Shown here: in pieces, positions 53,906-60,929 of the stretch
Layout of the letters: every line of letters starts with the position of its first letter
How positions within the stretch are numbered: position 1 is the first letter of the stretch
Origin: MGIIa-L3 sp038150305
GTDB lineage: Archaea > Thermoplasmatota > Poseidoniia > Poseidoniales > Poseidoniaceae
Assembly (NCBI GenBank): GCA_038150305.1
Contig: JAYOTG010000007.1
Span: 1 to 64,000, forward strand
Reading direction: 5' to 3'
DNA: 64,000 nucleotides
The notes under the pieces: model-generated
Database searches by the model: none
Told to the model about the DNA's origin: nothing
The model's input: the letters and a program-made list of their open reading frames with translations, nothing else
Program-made: the position numbers and the translations under genes

Positions 53906-55021
53906 ATGAGCGGGAAGCGCGATTACTACGAGGTGCTCGGCCTCGATCGCGACGCCGATGAGAAGGCGCTCAAGAACGCCTTCCGTCGTTTGGCACGCAA
54001 GTACCATCCCGATCGAAGCGAGGAGCCCGACGCTGAAGATCGATTCAAGGAGATTCAAGAGGCCTACGCGGTGCTCTCTGACCCCTCAAAACGCAGCCAA
54101 TACGACCGCTTCGGACATGACGGTCCAGGTGGAGGTTTCGGTGGCGGGTTCAACGTCGACCTCAGCGACCTCTTCGGCGGCTCGGACATTTTCTCAGCCT
54201 TCTTCGGCGGGGGTGGTGGTGGTGGTCAACGCTCGAGGCGTGGCAGCGACATCCTGTACCGTCACACCGTGTCAAGTGAGGACGTGATGAACGGCGCGGA
54301 TGAGGAGGTTGAACTCGAGTTGCCGACCTCCTGCGTGCCCTGTTCAGGAACCGGTGCGGAAGGCGGTGCTTTGGACACGTGCCTGGAGTGCTCGGGTCGA
54401 GGCGTGCTGTCACGGATGGTGCAAATGGGGCCCTTCCAAACACGTCAAGACCGAACCTGCCCGAACTGCGAGGGGCGAGGAAAGATCCCGAAAAGCACGT
54501 GCAAGGCCTGCAAGGGACGCGGCAGAAAGGAGCAATCCACCACGCTTAGGTTCAGCATTCCCGCAGGCGCAGAAGACGGCACACGCCTCCGCCTTCGAGG
54601 CAAGGGTGAGCCTGGCCGTGACGGGCAAGCTTCCGGGGACCTCCTGGTGGAACTCGAAGTCTCCCCCCATCCTTACTTCGAACGAAGCAGGAGCGACCTC
54701 ATCATGTCCCTGCCTCTGGGCTACGCTGACCTTGCGCTCGGCACGACCGTCACGCTGGATCACATCGACGGGAAGCCGCTCGAAATCCGTGTCCCGAAAG
54801 GCTCCACGGCGGGCGACACCATCGACATCCCCCGTCGTGGCTTCCCTCGATTAAGGGGTGGCGGTCGAGGCGATGTGGTGGTGCTGCTCAAGCTCCACAT
54901 GCCCTCCAAGTTCCCACGGCAGGCTCGGGCCGCGCTCGAAGAACTCCGTGAGGACATGGCGCCGAAGGACCTCGGTGCACGAATCAGAGATGAAGCCGAG
55001 GCCCGCAGGCGCGGCGGCTGA
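53906..55021 (+). CDS. dnaJ: Chaperone DnaJ (type I Hsp40)
   Basis: A 371-residue co-chaperone that stimulates DnaK ATPase and binds unfolded protein. The J domain (residues 5-70) has YYEVLGL and the HPD motif at 34-36. A Gly/Phe-rich linker follows (GPGGGFGGGF, DLFGGSDIFSAFFGGGGGGG). Four zinc motifs are intact: CVPCSGTG, CLECSGRG, CPNCEGRG and CKACKGRG. The C-terminal substrate domains end with RIRDEAEARRRGG. The length and layout are those of bacterial-type DnaJ, which archaea are thought to have acquired by transfer. No dnaK or grpE gene is adjacent. The start at 53906 gives the standard N-terminus; the longer frame from 53846 adds unrelated residues. The stop abuts that of the convergent gene. 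Confidence 0.96.
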   Translation: MSGKRDYYEVLGLDRDADEKALKNAFRRLARKYHPDRSEEPDAEDRFKEIQEAYAVLSDPSKRSQYDRFGHDGPGGGFGGGFNVDLSDLFGGSDIFSAFFGGGGGGGQRSRRGSDILYRHTVSSEDVMNGADEEVELELPTSCVPCSGTGAEGGALDTCLECSGRGVLSRMVQMGPFQTRQDRTCPNCEGRGKIPKSTCKACKGRGRKEQSTTLRFSIPAGAEDGTRLRLRGKGEPGRDGQASGDLLVELEVSPHPYFERSRSDLIMSLPLGYADLALGTTVTLDHIDGKPLEIRVPKGSTAGDTIDIPRRGFPRLRGGGRGDVVVLLKLHMPSKFPRQARAALEELREDMAPKDLGARIRDEAEARRRGG

Positions 55022-57187
55022 TCACGCCTCTTCATCTGCATCGAGCATCAACGAGGTTGTGGCACGGGCGGCACGAGGCTCTGCCTCGACCAGCCCGTTG
55101 ATTTCCACATCAACCAAGGAGCCCACACCGTCCAACTCCACGGTCAGGAAGACCACCGTATTGGCTCGGAGGGTGTCAAGGAAGACGTCCTCGCCGTGGT
55201 GCAAGAAGCGTGGCTCCACGGCTTTCACCTCGCACGCCGCACCAAGCGGTGCATCGAACCTCAGTGCCGTCGCTTCCCACGTTTGCGGGCCTGCGGCGAG
55301 GCCGACAAGGAGAACGTGCGTGCCCTCCTTGGCCAAACGTGGGTCGAGGCGCCACGCTGCAAGGGCAATCTCGTCTGTACGATGTGAGAGGTCTGGTTCA
55401 CCCCAACTTCGGCATGCTTCTTCGAACTCCAACGTGGCGACGGCATCCAGAGCAAGGTGAAGATCGCGCCGTTCTTGCTCGACGGGTCGGCCCTCGTCCA
55501 GCCGTTTGACGATGCTCTGGAGGCGCTCACGTTGGACCCGCATGATGTTCGCGAGGCGAGTCCGGCGACGTTGGATGTGCGCCAAGTACGCCACAGGGAT
55601 GAGGAAACTGAAACCGAGGATCCAGCGGACGCGTGCCCCCCAGATCTGGGAGGCTTCGTCCGGTTCGAACCATGGTTCATCGCCTTCATCCACCACCCCA
55701 TGGGCCATCTCAAGCGTGTAATTGAGCGTCACACCATCGCTGCCCCACGTGGTGTTGAGCACGTCATCAGCGTCGATGACGCTGATGCGAACGAGATGTG
55801 CGCCTCGTCCGAATTGCGCGCTGAGGCTCTCACCCTGTCCGTCGAGCGTGTCCACCGCCCGCTCTTCTTCGTCGATGGCACCTGTGTTCGGGTCAATGGG
55901 GATGAGTTCAACACGCACTGGTTCCGATGACCACACGCTGACTTTGACCAGGTGAATCGATTCCTCCCATGCGTCGATGAAGAAGGGGAGCACGTCGGCC
56001 ACGTCGTGCGTGGACCGCACGAGGTGTCCGCTCTCGCTGCCGTTGAGTGGGAGGTGGCCTGTGAGGCCACCGTCGAGCAAGACCACATCGCTGATGTCAA
56101 CGTACCCTTGTGCATCGCTTCCGCTTCCAAGGTCGGCCGCGGAGGTACGGGACAATCCTGAGGCACATACAGGGCTGTGACAGGTCAGCCGGAGGGCCTC
56201 TGCACCCGGGAGAGGCCAAACCGTGGCGGCAGAGCGAAGCGGTTCGGAGGAGGTTGCGATCCATGCGCCTTGAACAAGATGATGCACCAAGAGTTCGGTT
56301 CCCTCAAGTGGGGTCAGGTGAAGCGCATCCGTTTCGTTCACGTCTAGTGCCTTGATTTGGCCCCCGTGCCCAATGATCTGCTCGCGGCCTTGGAGGTGGT
56401 CCATCGCACCGGTCATCGGGTGAGCTGCCATCGTCAGGGCGACAGCCGTGCTCGGGGCCGTACCCTCCACCATCACGAGGACGCGCTCACCCTCATCGAG
56501 CGCGAGTCGGTGGGCGTAGGGTAGGGTGCTGTCGTGAAGGGTGTGCATCAGGTGGTTGGTCTCACCCGTGTCGTTCTGGACCATGAGCCGGAGGTTGATT
56601 TCATTCGAGACGTGGTGAACCACAACATCGACCCACGCTGGGCCGTCTGTTTGCGCGAGCATGTACGCGCTCGCCTCCGCAGACACGTTGAGGATCCCGG
56701 TGGATGCACCGCTCCATCCGGTGTTTAATCGAACAGGGTCGCTTTCTGACCACCAGACGTCCCCGAATTGGCTCATGGCCAGCATCGTGGTCTCAGCGTC
56801 GGTTCCCGGAGGTGGCCGTTCGGCCAGCATGGCCACCGTGGAAGCGACGGTCAGGACTTCGGCAATCTCCGCCTCGGCGAAGGTGATGGTCAAGGTCAAG
56901 ACGTCGCTCATTTCGGCCACGTGGATGAACTCCATGCCACCCGTGCCCGCTTCCAATGTGTTTCCCTGGGCATCGCTCACGGTGGCTTCGCATGTGAGGC
57001 ATGACACGACAAAGAGGCCCTGCTGAGCGGCATCCAAAACGAGGGTGGTGGTCCATGATGCGCCAGCCTCCCCATGGACGAACACGCGAGCTTCGTCCTC
57101 AACCACACTCGTGCTCGCCGAGGCGGACGTGAACGCGAGGCTGCACATCAGCAGCCCCAGCATCACGGCGGCCCATCGCTTCGTCAT
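55022..57187 (-). CDS. Anchored surface protein with conserved-looking cytosolic domain
   Basis: A 721-residue type I membrane protein. The signal peptide (WAAVMLGLLMCSLAFTSASA) is followed by about 510 residues of beta-rich ectodomain with sequons (LNVSAEAS, VQNDTGE, LDVNETDA) and cysteine pairs (CLTCEA, CHSPVC). One span (WILGFSFLIPVAYLAHI) follows, then some 190 cytosolic residues. These begin with a basic helix (RRRTRLANIMRVQRERLQ) and continue with a mixed domain containing EEACRSWGEPDLSH and GTHVLLVGLAAGP. The sizeable inside domain sets it apart from the other surface proteins here, which only have short tails, and suggests signalling or interaction across the membrane. The family is not recognised. 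TTGAAAC lies at -29 to -23 of ATG 57187; the longer frame (57619) is rejected since it overlaps arcS and spoils the signal peptide. Confidence 0.82.
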   Translation of the reverse strand: MTKRWAAVMLGLLMCSLAFTSASASTSVVEDEARVFVHGEAGASWTTTLVLDAAQQGLFVVSCLTCEATVSDAQGNTLEAGTGGMEFIHVAEMSDVLTLTITFAEAEIAEVLTVASTVAMLAERPPPGTDAETTMLAMSQFGDVWWSESDPVRLNTGWSGASTGILNVSAEASAYMLAQTDGPAWVDVVVHHVSNEINLRLMVQNDTGETNHLMHTLHDSTLPYAHRLALDEGERVLVMVEGTAPSTAVALTMAAHPMTGAMDHLQGREQIIGHGGQIKALDVNETDALHLTPLEGTELLVHHLVQGAWIATSSEPLRSAATVWPLPGAEALRLTCHSPVCASGLSRTSAADLGSGSDAQGYVDISDVVLLDGGLTGHLPLNGSESGHLVRSTHDVADVLPFFIDAWEESIHLVKVSVWSSEPVRVELIPIDPNTGAIDEEERAVDTLDGQGESLSAQFGRGAHLVRISVIDADDVLNTTWGSDGVTLNYTLEMAHGVVDEGDEPWFEPDEASQIWGARVRWILGFSFLIPVAYLAHIQRRRTRLANIMRVQRERLQSIVKRLDEGRPVEQERRDLHLALDAVATLEFEEACRSWGEPDLSHRTDEIALAAWRLDPRLAKEGTHVLLVGLAAGPQTWEATALRFDAPLGAACEVKAVEPRFLHHGEDVFLDTLRANTVVFLTVELDGVGSLVDVEINGLVEAEPRAARATTSLMLDADEEA

Positions 57188-57209
57188 GTTTGGTGGGTTT
57201 CCCAACAGG

Positions 57210-57216
57210 GTTTCAA
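57210..57216 (-). promoter_or_regulatory. TATA-like element for the anchored surface protein gene
   Basis: TTGAAAC lies exactly 29 to 23 bases before ATG 57187, in the divergent gap with arcS. Confidence 0.47.
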
Positions 57217-57236
57217 GCCCTCGTCTGGCCACCGGC

Positions 57237-57243
57237 TTCAAGT
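57237..57243 (+). promoter_or_regulatory. TATA-like element for arcS
   Basis: TTCAAGT lies exactly 29 to 23 bases before ATG 57266 in the same divergent gap. Confidence 0.48.
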
Positions 57244-57265
57244 GCAGGTCCTGCTGCCACTTGCC

Positions 57266-59050
57266 ATGGACGGTGTGCTTGGACGTACCGTCGTCTCCCG
57301 CGACCGCTTTGCCCGCGTGTGGGGGCTCGGTGACAGGAACCAACCCACAGGTCGCACCCCGGGTCTGGTCATGCTGGACGGCGATCAACCGATGGAGATC
57401 GCCTTGGCTCCGTTCAAGGCTGAAACGACGCGAACCTTGCCTGCAACGTTGACGGTCACGGCCCGCGGCGCGTTTGAAGTCCCCTCGTTCGACACACCTG
57501 GGCCGAGATGGTCGGTCGGTTTGGGCCATGTGCTCCCCCCAGAAATGGAGGAGGCCGATGCAGGAGAGCCTGCTGGCGCTGGCCCTTTGCTCCCGGTGTC
57601 GTGGCAGCGCATGATGCACGACGCCGACTTGATGGATTCAACCTTGGCGCCGCAGGTGGTGGTGTTGACCGATGCGCTGGCGCTCACCAGCAACCCGCGT
57701 CGATTCATTGATGCGATCGTGGCCATCAAGCGTCGCTTTCCGAGTGCGCTGCTCTGGGCGCCAGGCATCGGGGGTCCCGATAACCTCGCGCTGCTTGTTT
57801 GGCTTGGCGTCGACCTGTTCGATTTGACGCGATCCCGTCAGGCAGCAGCCTCTGAGATGGTGCTGGACCGTGGCGGTCCACGAACGCCGTCCGTGGAGCT
57901 AGGCGAGTCCGCAAGCCTTGACGTCCAAGTCGATGCGTGGCGCGCAGCCGTGGCCGAAGTTCGTGAGCACCTGGCAGCGGGTACGCTGCGTCAACTGGTG
58001 GACCGCCAAGCGCTGGTTGCACCATCAACGGTGGTCCAGCTGCGTCACCATGACGACGTTTGCGCCACGATGGAAGGGTTGCTCGAACGTCACGTTCCGC
58101 GAGAGCGCAAGCTGATGTGCATGGCCGAAACCAGCCTGTACGAGCCCGCGGTGCTTGACTGGGTCAACTGGATGAGCACTGCATATCGCGCGCCGCAAGG
58201 CATGGACCGCGTGTTGGTGCTCTTGCCGTGCTCGGCGCGAAAACCGTACAGGTTCTCGAAATCCCATCGTCGCTTCATCGAGGCCATTGGCACCAACGCG
58301 GTCCACGAAGTCATGGTGACCTCGCCGCTTGGTCTGGTGCCCAGGGACCTCGAACAAGTGTGGCCGGCTCAGCACTACGATCTGGCGGTCACCGGCCGCT
58401 GGAGTGCAGACGAGCTCAACCGAATCGGCAGCATGCTCTCTGCCCTCATCGAGGCGCATGATTACCAGTGTATCGTGGATCACTCGGGGCTCACGCTTCC
58501 TGAATCGTGCTACGGTGGCCTTCCTCGCATCGATACGCGCCAAGGAGAGTCAGCAGGATCGCGAACAGCGCTCGAGCGCTTGAGTGAGGCTGTGCGAGAG
58601 GCGATCCGCACCCACGGGGCCCGTCGCCGATCTCGGGATGCCATGCATCTTGACGAATGGCGAAGCGCTTCACGTCGATTGCTGGGCGGGGACGCATGGT
58701 TGGACGGGGCAGAGGTCAGGGGTCGCCCCCCACGGTTCCGCATCATGTTCGGTTCGGACCAGATCGGTCAGTGGTCGCCCGACCGTGGTGGATTTTCCCT
58801 GTCCAAAGCCGCCGTCCTCCGGCTCGAGGCCGGGGCTGCATTGCCCCAAGTGCATTTGACGCCTGATGTCGTGTGGAAAGGGGACATCCACGTGGGCATC
58901 GTTCAGGACGTGGTCGGTGACGTCCGTGTTGGCTCCGACCTCTTGGTGATGCAGAACGGGCAAGCGATTGGCCTCGCTCGTGCCCTCGCCCCCGGCTGGG
59001 AGTGGGCGGGGACACCGGGCCGCCTCGCCAAAGCGCACCAGCGTCTTTGA
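57266..59050 (+). CDS. arcS: Archaeosine synthase (ArcS), tRNA-guanine transglycosylase-related
   Basis: ArcS acts on preQ0 at position 15 of archaeal tRNA on the way to archaeosine (G+), a modification that stabilises the tRNA core. The 594-residue protein has a degenerate TGT-like N-terminal half (VVLTDALALTSNPRRFIDAI, WLGVDLFDLTRSRQAA). The ArcS signature LLPCSARKPYRFSKSHRRF follows, with Pro321, Cys322, Ser323 and Lys326. A PUA domain of about 75 residues at the C-terminus (LPQVHLTPDVVWKGDIHVGI, VGSDLLVMQNGQAIGLARAL) binds the tRNA acceptor stem. The length is typical. The start at 57266 rests on the promoter and on the loss of similarity in the longer frame. rps15 follows after 68 bases with its own ribosome-binding site. 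Confidence 0.92.
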   Translation: MDGVLGRTVVSRDRFARVWGLGDRNQPTGRTPGLVMLDGDQPMEIALAPFKAETTRTLPATLTVTARGAFEVPSFDTPGPRWSVGLGHVLPPEMEEADAGEPAGAGPLLPVSWQRMMHDADLMDSTLAPQVVVLTDALALTSNPRRFIDAIVAIKRRFPSALLWAPGIGGPDNLALLVWLGVDLFDLTRSRQAAASEMVLDRGGPRTPSVELGESASLDVQVDAWRAAVAEVREHLAAGTLRQLVDRQALVAPSTVVQLRHHDDVCATMEGLLERHVPRERKLMCMAETSLYEPAVLDWVNWMSTAYRAPQGMDRVLVLLPCSARKPYRFSKSHRRFIEAIGTNAVHEVMVTSPLGLVPRDLEQVWPAQHYDLAVTGRWSADELNRIGSMLSALIEAHDYQCIVDHSGLTLPESCYGGLPRIDTRQGESAGSRTALERLSEAVREAIRTHGARRRSRDAMHLDEWRSASRRLLGGDAWLDGAEVRGRPPRFRIMFGSDQIGQWSPDRGGFSLSKAAVLRLEAGAALPQVHLTPDVVWKGDIHVGIVQDVVGDVRVGSDLLVMQNGQAIGLARALAPGWEWAGTPGRLAKAHQRL

Positions 59051-59073
59051 GACCGAAGGCCCGCGGCGATGCG

Positions 59074-59079
59074 GTTAAG
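59074..59079 (+). promoter_or_regulatory. Possible TATA element for rps15
   Basis: TTAAGA lies 45 to 40 bases before ATG 59119, giving a predicted start near 59103 and a short leader that includes GGAGGT at 59108-59113, five bases before the ATG. This Shine-Dalgarno picks 59119 over the longer frame at 59002. Confidence 0.42.
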
Positions 59080-59118
59080 AGGGGAGAGCAGGTCGCCGGA
59101 CCGTTCGGAGGTCCATGC

Positions 59119-59574
59119 ATGGCAAGGATGTACTCGTCTCGCAAAGGCAGCAGCGGCTCGTCCAAGCCCTACGTGACCGAAGCCCCGGCATGGTCCAACA
59201 CGGACAAGGGAGCCCTTGAGGCCCTCATCCTTGATTACGCCAAGGCCGGCCATTCCAGCGCTCAAATCGGCACGCTCCTGCGCGATCGCCATGCCGTCCC
59301 CAACGCTCGTCTCGTGCTCGGCCGTCGCATCAGCGCCGTGCTGAACGAAGCCGACCTCGCGGGCAGCTACCCGGAGGACATGATGAACCTCATGCGCCGC
59401 GCTGCGGGCTTGATCGACCACATGGGAAGCAACCACAAGGACCTGCACAACCGTAGAGCGCTCGAACTCACCGAGGCGAAGATTCGCCGCCTGGCCAAGT
59501 ACTACATCGGTGAAGGCCGACTCGACGCCGAGTGGCGTTACAAGCGCGACCAGCTCCGCCTCATGGTCGAGTGA
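59119..59574 (+). CDS. rps15: Small ribosomal subunit protein uS15
   Basis: A 151-residue archaeal/eukaryotic-type uS15 (S13e class). It has the archaeal N-terminal extension (MARMYSSRKGSSGSSKPY, then PAWSNTDKGALEAL). The core S15 helices carry GSYPEDMMNLMRRAAGLIDHM and NHKDLHNRRALELTEAKIRRL, ending YYIGEGRLDAEWRYKRDQ. uS15 binds 16S rRNA helices near the central domain early in 30S assembly. In many archaea rps15 is followed by a RecJ/DHH gene, which bears on the next entry. Confidence 0.97.
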   Translation: MARMYSSRKGSSGSSKPYVTEAPAWSNTDKGALEALILDYAKAGHSSAQIGTLLRDRHAVPNARLVLGRRISAVLNEADLAGSYPEDMMNLMRRAAGLIDHMGSNHKDLHNRRALELTEAKIRRLAKYYIGEGRLDAEWRYKRDQLRLMVE

Positions 59575-59617
59575 CCTCTGGCGCAAGTTGATGTGTCCCC
59601 GCATCTGAGGCGGGACG

Positions 59618-60529
59618 ATGTCGCCCCTGACCTCCATCGACGGCCTGTCCGAGGCCGCTTCATGGGCCGCAGAGGTTGCGTCGACCTTGTCGTCCGGCCG
59701 GACGGTGGTGCTCGATGGCGCGGCCGACGTCAACGTCATGCTTGCTTTGGTCCAACTTGAGGCGGCTTTGCTTGACCGCGGCCTGCCCTACCGGAGGGCA
59801 CTGTCACCATCGACGCACGTGCTACCGGCCGCTGAACGCGCTTCACCCGTCGTCGGGGACAATGAATTGCATTGTTTGGTTGTCGAAGAGGCAGACGCAC
59901 ATCCGTCGTTGCCGGACGTCGATGGGTCCATCCATCGCTTTGTGCCGGTTGCGGCCTCGGTCGAGCTCGGACGTGATCAACGGGCACGCACCGGAACGCT
60001 CAGTCCTGCCGTCCTTTGTGCGTTGGTGGCTGAGCATCTGGCTCCGGCGGGTTCACGCGTGCGTCGCGTCCGGCCGTGGGTGCTGCTGGCGCAATGGGGT
60101 CGTGGCGCCTTGGATGCCGCGTACGACCCGTGGTACACGGTGCTTCGAGATCACCTCTGCGAGGAAGGGAGCATACGTGTGGCGAGCCTTGCAGACGTGG
60201 AAACGCTTCCAGGCACGCTTCCAGATGGATTTTCTCACGCCTTGCTCAAGCGGCTCCGTCGGGCGTGGGCGAAGATGGACCATTCCGCTCGATCACGCGG
60301 ATTCTCAGAAGCCGTGCTGCCTGCGTTGAGGCATGCGTCGATGGCTTCAGCGAGGCTTGAGGAGGTCGTGTGGCACCGCCCTGTGCTGCCCGGACAGGCC
60401 CTGGACATGTTGGAACAAGCCGCTCTGCTTGGACGAGCAGCGGGCGAAGATGAGGCCGATGGGCAACTTTCCATGAGCCGAAAAATGGATGCTTTGCTGA
60501 CCACGGGCGCGCTGGTTGATTCGGCCTGA
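59618..60529 (+). CDS. Uncharacterised protein, possibly a degenerate RecJ/DHH-like homologue
   Basis: A 303-residue soluble protein directly after rps15. No family is clear. The segment GRTVVLDGAADVNVMLALVQLEAALLDRGLPY resembles the opening of archaeal RecJ-like/GAN DHH proteins (a strand, then a DAD loop, then a helix and 'RG-x-x-Y'), but the metal-binding DxD is replaced by G-A-A-D. No DHH motif is visible later. The gene order rps15 then recJ-like is common in archaea, which adds weight. At about 300 residues it is shorter than GAN (about 450-480). The C-terminal half is helical (ALLKRLRRAWAKMDHSARSRGF) with Trp-rich patches. If the match holds it would be a catalytically dead paralogue, as with Cdc45, but this is inference and could be wrong. 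Confidence 0.72.
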   Translation: MSPLTSIDGLSEAASWAAEVASTLSSGRTVVLDGAADVNVMLALVQLEAALLDRGLPYRRALSPSTHVLPAAERASPVVGDNELHCLVVEEADAHPSLPDVDGSIHRFVPVAASVELGRDQRARTGTLSPAVLCALVAEHLAPAGSRVRRVRPWVLLAQWGRGALDAAYDPWYTVLRDHLCEEGSIRVASLADVETLPGTLPDGFSHALLKRLRRAWAKMDHSARSRGFSEAVLPALRHASMASARLEEVVWHRPVLPGQALDMLEQAALLGRAAGEDEADGQLSMSRKMDALLTTGALVDSA

Positions 60530-60536
60530 AGCACCA

Positions 60537-60920
60537 ATGGCTTCAAGGAACAGCCGCCGATGGCCACCCAGGGCCATCGAGCGATTGTTGACGGGCGGCA
60601 TCCGTGACCAAATCCAAGACCTGATGGCCACGGAGGACCTTGTCCTCGAAACCTTCCGTGACTTGGTCAAGGACGAACTCAAGGCACACATCCGAAACGT
60701 CATCGACGACGACCCCGAGCTCAAGGCGGAAATCAAAGATGCCGTCGGCTACTACTTCCAAGCAAAAGCACGCTCCGTGTACGCTGAGTTGAAGGCAAGC
60801 AGGGCTGCAACGCGGCTCGGATTGCGCATGCTCCCCGACGAACTGCAGGGTGAAATCGGAACCGCGTTGGTCGGTTTGTTTGAGAAAGAACTTGGAACCC
60901 TCCTTGAGCGTGCGCTTTGA
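60537..60920 (+). CDS. Small helical protein of unknown function
   Basis: About 127 residues from ATG 60537; a TTG at 60516 overlapping the upstream stop and an ATG at 60624 are alternatives. The sequence is almost all amphipathic helix: IQDLMATEDLVLETFRDLV, AHIRNVIDDDPELKAEIKDA, GYYFQAKARSVYAELKA and LQGEIGTALVGLFEKELG. There is no signal peptide or metal motif. It lies seven bases after the preceding gene and nine before the next, in a tight run from rps15 to the CBS gene. I do not recognise it. Confidence 0.7.
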   Translation: MASRNSRRWPPRAIERLLTGGIRDQIQDLMATEDLVLETFRDLVKDELKAHIRNVIDDDPELKAEIKDAVGYYFQAKARSVYAELKASRAATRLGLRMLPDELQGEIGTALVGLFEKELGTLLERAL

Positions 60921-60929
60921 GGTGATCCG

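Noticed and set aside
57188..57619. N-terminal extension of the surface protein on the minus strand
   Set aside because: It would overlap arcS and place the signal peptide inside the protein; the TATA-like element supports 57187.
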